From Gnetum montanum (taxonomy: Eukaryota; Streptophyta; Gnetopsida; Gnetales; Gnetaceae): a stretch of 64,000 bases of DNA. The translations under genes were made by a program, and so were the position numbers. The notes beneath the pieces are model-generated. The model did not search any database. It saw only the letters and a program-made list of their open reading frames with translations, and was not told the origin of the DNA. This document shows, piece by piece, positions 11,994-21,599 of the stretch (position 1 is its first letter; each line of letters opens with the position of its first letter). The stretch lies in the NCBI GenBank assembly GCA_015680685.1, contig MNCI01017754.1, positions 285,903-349,902 on the forward strand. Reading direction: 5' to 3'.

Positions 11994-12281
11994 TCATTTC
12001 CTTAGGTTGGACACCCTTACATAGGTTTGGTATTTCTCGTTGAAGAGGTCTAGCATTGTGGACCACCAATGGATTGAATTTGGTTTCAATGATCTATACC
12101 ACACTTTGACTTTATTTGTTAGTGTCCTAGGAAAGAGATTAAGATTTTTCCATCCACTTTCAATATTTTGTAAGACACAAGCATCATGGAAAGATTGCAA
12201 ATGATGTTTTGGATTAGAATCATAGCCTCCTGCAAATTTAGGGATGTATTTCACATCAAGCCTTTTAATGCAACTTTCCAT
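11994..12281 (-). pseudogene. Gag core domain, copy A
   Basis: This 95-residue open piece reads KYIPKFAGGYDSNPKHHLQSFHD, then LFPRTLTNKVKVWYRSL and a STMLDLFNEKY helix. It matches the Retrotrans_gag core plan: an aromatic/charged helix, a W-Y motif, then an F-x-x-K/R-Y end. The copies at 45205-44985 and 60693-60884 are clear homologues. It would form virus-like particles. The flanking coding sequence is broken by stops and shifts. Confidence 0.65.
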
Positions 12282-13640
12282 GCAATGCCTATGGGGTATT
12301 TTAATTACCTCTATAATCTACATCATGCTCTTAGTGGCCAAAAAGGGTTCACCATCATTAGACATGTCATGGTGAAAATTTCTATTTCTATTTGTCTAAT
12401 TATGACAATTTTTTCTATGCTCATTTTGATGTCTTTGATTTTATCCTTGGTTTTAATCTCTATCCTTATTTCAACCCCATAGTAGAGCTTTATCTCTATA
12501 CCTACGTTCATCTTCATCAAAACTAGACATTGAAGAGGAAGAGGAAGATGAGGAACTAAGAGAATCACCATGGCTTCTATAGTTCTCCCCATGGTCTCTT
12601 AATTTATCTTTTCTAAGTTTTAAGGAGGTCTTAGGGCTTAAGGCCCTCCCTGATCTAGGACTTACTTCATCTCCTCTAAGATTGTCTACCTTAGCTGAAT
12701 GTAGTCCTTAAGTGTAGTCAAGATGGTCATGAACATATGAAACCCTTGCATGAGGTTGGTCACTCAAATTTTCTTCAATATATATCTCATTAGTTCTCCA
12801 ATCAATGCTCTCTTCATATGATGCATTATCACTTTCTTGTAGGATACAATGTTGTTAGTTAATGATGTGTGTGATTTAATATTTTCTAAAAGATAAATCA
12901 TTAATGTGTTTACAGTGATCGTGTATAATATAACTAATCTAAATAACTAGCACCATCCCCAGTAATGGTGACAATGATGAGTGGCAAGGTACCCCCTACA
13001 CCCAACCATATGAATCATAAGCATTCACTCATGATCTGATTGAATTCTTTGGATGGGACTAGTGGTGGCATGTAGATCATTATGCCTTGATCATAGTTCA
13101 TTGTCTTCCCACTTGGACTAGTCGTAGCTTTATCATGTATGGTTCAGTCCAAAGTGAAGCATATGATTTCTAATGTTGTTTCAACCTTATACTACTCCTA
13201 CTAATAATAAGGAAATAAATGATTTAAACTAATTAATAATGGAAAGTAAAGTCTAAACTAGCCTATGTGCAATGAGTATTCATTCCTAACCTTCCATACA
13301 TGCCTTCGCCTTCACATAACTACCATTGGGATCACCAAGCGTACCATTACTAGGCGTACCAAATGATAACACTACTCAATTACCAAGTAATTACACTTAA
13401 GTGCTAGCGATTAGTCGTAATCATTCCACTTAATGATAAAAAACAATAAAGAGCAATAAATGTTAAACATTAAATAAGGGAAGCAGTAAGCATTTAAGTG
13501 ATTAAAAACAATAATAAAGCTAAGTGGATGCTGCAATGATGGAAGTAATCTCGATCTTTATTGTCGAACATGTAATGTGCCCAAGTATGTCATACTCAAA
13601 TAAGGATGCCTTACAATCACTTAACATCACATTGTGGGCA

Positions 13641-14142
13641 TGCACTGGAAAAAAACTAACAAAATTTTGACTACCTCTACAACTATATTCTTACTTTTCT
13701 ACATATCCCAAAACTATGCACCAAGTGTTATTTTTATAAGCTAGCATGGATAAGGTGATATCAAATCCCCAACATTGGTGGTTGTGCCCCGATATCAGAT
13801 ACCTATCACCCTTTGTTAGTTTATTACATATACTCAAAAGTTAAGTCACATGGAGGAAGTTAATTATGTTAAGGAGATTATGAATGCTACACAAGAAAAT
13901 TGATGGTCACATCAAGGAAAACTATGCCTTTAGTCATGAAATATTGTAATTGACAATATTTATTTTCTTCAAAAAGGCTCTTTGAAAAGACTATAAAAAA
14001 ATGTATTAGTTAAACTTTGGTTGAACACGTTAGAAAAAAAACATTTTTATTTACATTCTATTAGAAAAGGTTTGTTATCTAGTATTCAAAAGTATATATT
14101 CTTAGTTATTCTTATTCATTTAAGGAATCAAATCATTAAACA
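13641..14142. other. AT-rich spacer
   Basis: No gene is visible. On the minus strand there is a TTATAAAAA box near 13739-13731 and GATATC-type repeats near 13800-13760. These could be the diverged 5' LTR promoter of copy A. Confidence 0.35.
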
Positions 14143-14145
14143 AGA

Positions 14146-14448
14146 ATGAGTTCTCATCATCTCCTTATTGAGAAAGGTTGTTGGATCAATCTACCAAGAG
14201 AAAAATGTATTTGTAGACTGTGTAAACAAAGCATTGAGGATGAAGAACACATCTTTTTACTTTGCCTATCTTTGACTTACATTTTAATTAATTATAATTT
14301 GTTAATTTTTTTTGTCAAACTAAAACTATCTCCTTGGGACATTATATCAATGATGTTTTCAATGTTCTTCAAATTTGTGTTGAGGCTTTGTAACCATCCA
14401 ATAAATCATTGTTATTTCCTAAATGTAATAAAAATTTCTAGTTTCTAA
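14146..14448 (+). pseudogene. LINE C-terminal zinc-binding remnant
   Basis: The start of this frame reads HHLLIEKGCWINLPREK, followed by C-x2-C and EDEEHIFLLC. This is the His/Cys pattern found downstream of reverse transcriptase in non-LTR (LINE) elements, where it is thought to bind nucleic acid. The Cys/His ligands look intact (C, C, H, C). No RT or endonuclease is attached and the rest of the frame is low-complexity, so this is an isolated fragment. Confidence 0.5.
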
Positions 14449-15725
14449 TTTCTTAATTAACCATATGTGCACTAACCTTGTTCAAGTTTGTATATTTTTA
14501 AAGATGTAAGAAAATTAAAAAAAAAATTATTTTGCAAATTTTTGGTAGCCTAATATATCGGATGATGTTTGTGGCCCAACTAAGAAAAACAAATTTTTTT
14601 TAGTTGCGATATCTTTGTGATTTGGAAGAGTTTTGGGTTGTTCTTGGACTTGTTGAAAAGCTCACTCTATAATCTATCAATCTATAAAATTGTAGATTAA
14701 TTGAGATTTATTTGATAATTTAAATCTTGTCCAAAAAAGGGGTTTGGAATAAAACTGTTCAATGTCCATAGTAGAAATTGCTGATTTTCAAGATGAATAT
14801 ATCTATGATTCAAGAGAGTTATGGAGTGAGTTGCAAAATAATCTACAAAGCTCTTTCAATAATCTACATGGTTGCAAAATTTGGAACTCATTTGAATTGA
14901 TTTGATGGTTAAAAAATATTACACAATAGTGGGCATAAATGTGATTTTCACTTTCTTTGATCCATGAGAATTGGTGAATATGATGAATTGAGGATGAATA
15001 AACTTGTAATGTGATAAAGTGTGAAACTAAGAATGGGATTATAAATGATAAATAGGATATAGGATTATGGGATAAATTTTGGAATTGTTTCCCTTACAAA
15101 CATGATTTGCCCACATATTTATAGCCAAATGATGGGGCCATAATAGAATATGCTGAGACAAGCCTATTTTATGAAAAGTTAGGCTAGAAATTCAATAGAT
15201 GAGAGGCTGGGAACATTCTTTAATTACATCCACCCATCAATATTTTAATAAAAATAAAAATAATAGAATTTCCTATCTTTTCTTATGTGGCATAATAATT
15301 TAAATATAAATTACATGGCTTTGGTTCCTATTTTACAAAAAAGGCTATTTTAGCTTCACTTGATCTTTATCGTTTCTTGAAGTTTGAACTTTGTCTTCAT
15401 GCTATTACTTACATTTGCTGTATTTTCATATGTAAATATGACATTCTATCATTTTGAATTTGGGCTTAGTAATTTTGTTTCTTTGTCCTGCTTTTAAACT
15501 ACAACATGAACATTTAAAATGAGTGGACTAAGAATTTCCAAAGTACATACTAGAACCAACAAAGTTGTGATAGATATCATAAATTGAAAGGATTTTGGAA
15601 CATAGAGTTTTACATCAAGTTTGTGGGTTATATGATTAGTTGTATTATATGTTTGCTTGTTTATTTTATGAAACTAAAATCAAAATTGAGATTTTATTGC
15701 ATTTGAAGACCCAAAGATCTATTGT
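14449..15725. other. AT-rich region, no gene seen
   Basis: Both strands are full of stops, with no repeat shared with the rest of the window. It separates two LINE remnants that face each other and may include decayed LINE sequence too far gone to read. Confidence 0.4.
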
Positions 15726-15944
15726 TCAAATACTATATTTGTCATGAAAGTTAAATATTGATTTCACCAAGTCATTGACTAACAAGACATGTAATAAGAA
15801 AAGATCATATAGATCTTTTGCTATAATATTGTATTTTTGTCTTAAATATTCAATTTGAAGATAACTAAGAAAAACATGTTTTTCATCCTTAAGATCTTTT
15901 GATCCAAATAACGTATATTGGTATTGTTCTCTAGGAAGTTGCAT
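15726..15944 (-). pseudogene. Second LINE zinc-binding remnant, Cys lost
   Basis: This 72-codon open stretch has LPREQ, then KDEKHVFLSY and IEYLRQKYN, the same plan as the fragment at 14146. The expected Cys positions are now Tyr or Phe, while His and the acidic EDE-like patch remain. Cys-to-Tyr fits TGT-to-TAT transitions as in decay of methylated repeats. It is on the opposite strand from the 14146 fragment, so these are probably two insertions. Confidence 0.45.
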
Positions 15945-17016
15945 CTATCTTTCACTTACTCTCCTAAGATGATGTGAACTAAAAATGCATCTTCTTGATG
16001 AAAATGTAACATCTCATTAGGAGTACAAGTGATAGATAGTAAAATTTTCTGTTAATTGGTTACCTATTATTCATTCCAAATAAACTTTTTTCTTGCCTTC
16101 TACATATGACCATAACTTTTTAAAAACCCCTAGTCCAACTGATGAATCTACTTTGGATTTCTTTGTATCTTCTCCAATGATATATTCCAAGTTTTCAATC
16201 ATTATATCCCTTACAAATACTATCCCTACTCTTTTGTGTCTTCAAGAACTACTTTAGAAAATTTGATCATTTTTTGGGTAATTTTTGAGTATAAGCAATA
16301 AACTCACAAATAGCTATTTCTTGTAGAGAAAGTAGATTGCACTCTAGTAAAAGCATTGAATAGGGTATTTGTATTTCATCTTTGGTTCATCAAGTAAAAG
16401 TATTTCATATACTCTTTCAACAACCTTCCAATTTTAGCATTAAGACTTAGTCTCTAAATTGAGTATCCATATTTTTTCAAAAAGAGCTTGTAACAAACAC
16501 CTCACAAATCCTTCATCAATGTCCTTTTTGAGTTGTCAATTCAAGCTTTGCATTGCATTAATATAGTTTAATCCCAAACATTAGAAAGGGTTATTAAAGA
16601 GAATATATAACATAGATATTAATCATTATGAGTTAAATTCTTTGGAATACAAATTGAAATGTATAAAGAACATAGTACCAATTTAGTTGCAGAATTATAA
16701 TATATATATATATATTTAAAATGTGGCTGTGGTTACAGGAAAATCTTCAAGAAATAGGTGTCTAACCTATTATAAAGCTATCCCTTAGAAGTGGTTTAAG
16801 CTTTGGTCTTAGCTTTCTTGTTTTCCATTTCTAACTTGTTATCAAAGTTATAAATATTCAAAAACGCTAAGGTGAGAAGAGATTAGAAATGAAATATAAT
16901 TTAAAGTTACTTCTGCTAATTCACTATCCTGCAAGAAACAATGTTTCTCCATGAAAGAGAATCCTCGTCTTAAATTTTCATATTGCCAGCACAAATAAGC
17001 GTTCATTCAACTCTGA
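15945..17016. other. 3' flank of the NB-LRR gene
   Basis: No coding sequence is recognised. There is a short AT dinucleotide run near 16700. The stretch next to 17017 is the presumed 3' UTR of the NB-LRR gene. I see no clean AATAAA on the minus strand. Confidence 0.4.
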
Positions 17017-20000
17017 TCATTCACCGGAAATGCAAATGTCATTATTGAAGTAGACCTCCACGTCTTGTGCGAGAGGCCAAGTCTTGCACTGGTGGCGTAA
17101 ACGTGGGTCGAGCACCAACACTCTCAACGACTTGACTTTTACCATTTCTTTCCAACACTTGTCCGCCACCGTTTCTGTGAATATCCAGCCCATCACACGG
17201 AGTGACTTAAGATTACAGAAGTCGTTGCTCAACTCTTCCAAGGAAGAGCATCCTCTCAAATATAACTCCATCAAGCACGGCAGCGTTCCGAATCCTTGTG
17301 AAAGTCGTCTCATTTCTGGACAATGTAAGCGCAGGATCCGAAGGCATTGCAGGTGCCCAATGCTCTCCGGTAGTTCGTCCCATACCTGGCAATTCCAGAT
17401 AGTGAGTTCTTGGATGTTTGAAACACCAAACTCCATCGGCGGCGGCACCTCCACTCTTGTAGCCCACGCTAAGTTCATAGTCAATGTCCTTAAGTTTTTT
17501 AAGCTTGCAATGTTCGTGAAGGCAGAACTGCTCAAATCCCTTGCCGGGTAAAGAAACAAACGCGTGACACTTTGAGGAATCTGCGTGAATGATAAAATAA
17601 TTCATCAATATGAGTAACTAAATTTTTGAGCATCTGCAGCAATGCCAATCATCAATATCCGCAATCCTAATGCAATTGCTTAGTTAGTTAGTACTTAGTA
17701 GCATTGTTTACCATATGCCAGCTCACATCCTCCGACTTTTCGAAGCTTGGAATTTCCATTACTCTGAGGCAAGGCGCCAGGAAAAAGGTTGGCGTTCCTC
17801 GGTAGAATAGCAGTTTATTAAAGGGGGCCAAGGCCAATCCGTGAACACCATGTAAATGTAACTCGTTCCAGGGGAGTAACAACACCCGTAAGGTGTCTGC
17901 CAACACATGCAGGTTGCTCGTATCAATCATGAAATCCGTTCGAATTCCCTTAATGGAAGGTCTCTGAACAAACAACACGTTTCAGTTTCGATGATGATAA
18001 TAATAACGCATATAAGAAATCATATTAATCTATCCAAATCGATATTTTCAAAAGCGATATCACAGTTCAACATGTTTAGTAACCCATAGAAATAGCAGGT
18101 TGCTCATATCAAACAATTTACAAGCGCCAATTCCCTTGATAGAACGTGTTTCACCAAACAATACGTTTCCGTTTCAATAATAATAATACACGTAACAAAT
18201 TGAACCAATCTATAATACACGTAACAAATTGAACCAATCTATAACCTTAGATAAATAATTAAGGAAGAAAAAAAGTAAAAGTATGTATGAGCCAAAGTAA
18301 GCAGTTACGTATACGGTACCTCGTGTCCTTGTGCCCACACCCTGAGCTCCTCTTCAAAGTTTGCACTTGCCGTTTCATCCCTTAGAACCCTGTGGATCGA
18401 CTTGGAGAAAATGTAACGCTTCACAGGGTATGCTACACGGAACCTCATTATGTCCTCTGGTGAATAGACCAGGCCTCTACTTTGTATATTCATCAATTCA
18501 TTCTCTTTCAGCACATGTCTTATATCTCCTAATCCTATATCAATGAAATTTAGAAAACGGCACGCAATTTCAGCAGCATCTATAGATTCCCGAGTGAGTG
18601 GAACCTGCATGATGGAATTTAGCATGTTTTCCCATTTTGCATCCCCTTCCAGATGTGCACATTCACCCAAAAGCTGTTGCAGTGCAGAACGTGGACATGT
18701 TTGAGCTGCAGCAGAATAAATGTATTTAGCCACAAGAACGATCCATTCCGGAATGCCTTCGCACATATGAATTATGTTGTGCATCAGTTGTGGAACATGG
18801 TGCTGCTGATCCTCCTCTGTTGTTGTTAAGGGATTTTCCTTGATATGCCCATAAACAGCATCACCCATGGCTGATCTCCCTATTTCTTCTAATTCCTCCA
18901 CTGTTTTCCAAGTGAAGGTGGTTACACTCCTTTTCTCCACGGCAACCTCCTGCTGCTGCTGCATGGTTTCCTGAGACGATATCATTACGTGGTTATAAAT
19001 GGAGTCTTCATTCAGCACCTTGGCGCACTCTTTCCACGTGGACTCCATGTCTCTTGTCGTCACCACAATCCTTTTCTTCCCACTTTTATGTCTTCCCATG
19101 AACTTAGTTAATCTGGAGTCTAGGTCATCTCTGTCATTATCGAAGTAAATGAAGTTACACACCTCTGTGCAACGACCACCCGCATTAGCTTTCGATTCAA
19201 AGAAAACCAAGTCTCTTGCATTACCATCATAATAATACTCTTGGTTGTGTTTTTCTACAAACTGAGAATACTGCTCTTCATCCTCATTTTCATCCACATT
19301 CACATTGTCCCCTGCTTCGCTTCTTTCATAGCCGTGCTCACTATCATAAAGATACTCCTCAATATAGTCGTACTCACTCTCATAAAGATACTCCTCAATA
19401 TTGTCTGCTGTTTCCTTTTTCCCTTCTTCATCGATGTATCTGATCCCCTCATTTTCGCTTACAAATCCCGACTCAAACCCAGTGTAACAGATATAATTAC
19501 AAAGGGGAATGTGAAGAGAAGTGAAGACAGCGTCAGCAACAGTAGTCTTCCCAATGCCAGGGGGACCGCTTACAATCACTGCAACTGTGTTCCTTTGACT
19601 ATTCCACTCCAGCAGTCTTATAATTTCCTGCTTCTGCCTCTCGATGCCCTCTGTTTTAAATTATTTTTATTAAGTTGTAAGAACTGAATTACACTAAACA
19701 CAGGAAAGACATATTAATAGAAGTGAAACGACCAAAATGGGAAAATCGTACCGGCATGGTGGGGATAGTTGAGGCAGGGGCGTCCAGGTAAAGGTGAAGA
19801 TCTCACCCCTTCAAAGATGAAACTATCGGACCATGAACGCAACAATTTATTGCTGGATTTCACTCTGTTCAACAACCACTTCAAACATTCTCTGTAAGAG
19901 CACCCTTGCAAATAATAGCTGCAACAAATTTACAGAGTGGTTCAGCCACCCTGATAACCACCGACATTTTTTATCTTTTTAATGTTAAAAAACAAAGGAA

Positions 20001-21468
20001 GAATTCAAGAAAGTGAACAAAGGCAGAGTATACGGCTTCATGGTAGTTTTGAATGCAAGTAGTAATTATCAAAACCAGGTATTTGAAAATTTCACAGAAA
20101 AGATATGATATTTTTATTGTGGATTTTTAAATACTAATGCAGATGAAATAAAAATATTATATAATATTTTTAAATAGATTTTAGGTTTTGCTCTCAATGA
20201 AACTTGGCAAAGTGAAACTTAAAAATTCTCTTACCATTTTTTCTGTTTTGTTATTTTGATTCCAAATTCTCCTTGTGGTAGATGAAATAAATATGGTAGA
20301 TGAAGATAGTGTGTTTGGCTGATAAATAGAATAACAAAAATTATTTTTATAGAAAGTTTATCACAGTATTTTCTTTTCTGATTATTTGGCATGGATATTG
20401 CTACCTCTACTTTGCTAACAGAGAGGAAATTTTTCCTTACAGTGACTTTAATCCTAAATCAAATGTGAGTCTTACAATATTACCACTTCTCTTGAGACAG
20501 GAAAATTTTAGCTTTACAATGCCTTTCATGCTCATCCAAATGCGAGTCTTAATAAAATTAAATCCAATCAGATTAACAGGTGAAAGCATCAAAGCAAGTA
20601 ACATGCATACCTTTTAAAATACGAGTTATTTACATGGATGCAACACATTATAGATCCTTCCACTAAAATCTCTGTGGCCTTCACTAAGAATTGCTGCAGC
20701 TTTACATTTTCAATCAGAGGACTTCTCAATTCATATAAATACTTCGACAATATGCACAGTTGCCTAAAAACGTTTCGGCATTCTTCTTTCATTCTCTGAT
20801 CAATGTTAGCCCAATTGGTCAACGAAGCACCGACTGACAGGAGTCCTACTGGGAGCCTCAAATCCCGCGGAACGTTTCTAAATATCATATATCCTAATGT
20901 GCTTATATCGTTTTCACCCTTCGGAAAGTAACGTTCCTATTTCAACCAAATTAAATCAAAAAAGCCACACACCTTTTTCCTTACCCTTTTAGTAAAAATC
21001 CAAGCATCATGAGAGAAATCCAAATACGAATACAATTAAACTAGAAAAATGAAATACCAGGATCCATTGGTTTGGCTTTCCCTGTTTAAGTAGCTCTTGT
21101 AAAATGGGCAAGCATGCCAGGCATCGTTGCCAAAATTCTTTCTCTGTGCTCTGTAATGTGTGCTCCACGTTTTCTCGCTCCGCATCCTGAACAAGAAACA
21201 ACGGAGGATCCATTAGCAAAGTCATAAACATCATTTATCCTTTCCTGAAAACAGGGGAAAATGGCATGTATTGATGAGAGAAGCTCACTTCTATATTTTG
21301 TAATATTCTGAAAACCCTGTCACACAGATCTCTCAAATCCATTTTTTGCAGAGAATCAAAAGCACTAGATACTCCACTCGTAGAAGGCTGCTCATTATCA
21401 TTGCAAGTCCCAGATGTGTTACTGCTGCTTTGACACCTCCAAAATCTGGACAATCGACATTTACCCAT
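17017..21468 (-). CDS. Atypical NB-LRR (NLR-type) receptor, seven exons, 982 aa
   Basis: Exons (minus strand): 21468-21289, 21186-21058, 20936-20611, 19918-19752, 19650-18320, 17963-17712, 17580-17017. All six introns are GT-AG, phases match, and the sum is 2949 nt with one terminal stop. The ATG at 21468 follows an in-frame TGA. Residues 1-267 are helical, with no TIR or obvious RPW8. P-loop GPPGIGKTT is at 296-304. A Tyr/Asp/Glu-rich insert covers about 332-410. The Walker B-like strand is FIYFDND (434-440), followed by RNBS-B-like VVTTRD (463-468), GLPL-like CEGIPEWI (564-571), and RFRVAYPVKRYI (670-681) in place of MHD. LRRs fill about 712-982. NLRs are cytoplasmic immune NTPases that detect pathogen effectors. 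Whether this one signals is inference, because the Walker B lacks the usual DDVW and the N terminus is unfamiliar. Confidence 0.82.
18093..18180 (-). repeat. Partial duplicate of exon 6 inside intron 5
   Basis: This segment resembles the start of exon 6 and its acceptor region (17909-18010). It contains SIKGIG, then DMSNL where exon 6 reads SIKGIR and DTSNL. The acceptor AG of exon 6 is not preserved here (the sequence reads ACACG), so it is probably skipped. It looks like a local tandem duplication that left a dead or cryptic exon. Confidence 0.5.
18184..18242. repeat. 29-bp tandem duplication in intron 5
   Basis: Two head-to-tail copies of a 29-bp unit beginning TAATACACGTAACAAATTGA are identical by eye, so the duplication is recent. 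Confidence 0.85.
19331..19402 (-). repeat. 36-bp coding tandem repeat in the NB domain
   Basis: Two adjacent 36-bp units (19402-19367 and 19366-19331) encode a 12-residue acidic/tyrosine motif, roughly IEEYLYESEYDY then IEEYLYDSEHGY. They lie about 60 residues after the P-loop. The few differences between units are mostly conservative, and the frame is kept. Confidence 0.85.
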
Positions 21469-21574
21469 TTCTGCAGACTGCACTACTTCTGTCTTTCAAA
21501 ACCTGCAAAACTCTCTTGGAAGGTTTTACACAAGATCTCATACAAGATTACTTGAGGCTGTCCTGCTCACTGCG

Positions 21575-21583
21575 ATTTATATA
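21575..21583 (-). promoter_or_regulatory. TATA box of the NB-LRR gene
   Basis: TATATAAAT on the minus strand lies about 107 bp upstream of the ATG at 21468. It predicts a start of transcription near 21550 and a leader of roughly 80 nt. Confidence 0.6.
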
Positions 21584-21599
21584 CAGAACGCAAAGATTA

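Larger units (their letters stand above)
8270..13640 (-). mobile_element. Gag-only LTR element family, copy A
   Basis: This is a 5-kb block collinear with 41260-46430 and, in reverse, with 59480-63300. Order on the minus strand: 5' leader (13640-12300), Gag core (12281-11994), Pro/Tyr/Gln-rich part with a degenerate zinc knuckle near 11400 (C-x2-Y, then His; last Cys lost), conserved C-terminal segment (about 10660-10400), long 3' region with an LTR-like promoter (8831-8912). No protease, RT or integrase is recognisable in any of the three copies. Boundaries are by eye. The right edge rests on a match to copy C near 59380-59450. Confidence 0.7.

Noticed and set aside
16695-16715. AT dinucleotide run (also 26989-27006)
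   Set aside because: Too short to be more than ordinary simple sequence.
17084-17551. 155-codon plus-strand open frame
   Set aside because: It lies entirely opposite LRR exon 7 of the NB-LRR gene and has no domain; an antisense shadow.
19241-19687. 148-codon plus-strand open frame
   Set aside because: It is opposite exon 5 of the NB-LRR gene; hydrophobic because it reads the acidic repeat backwards.
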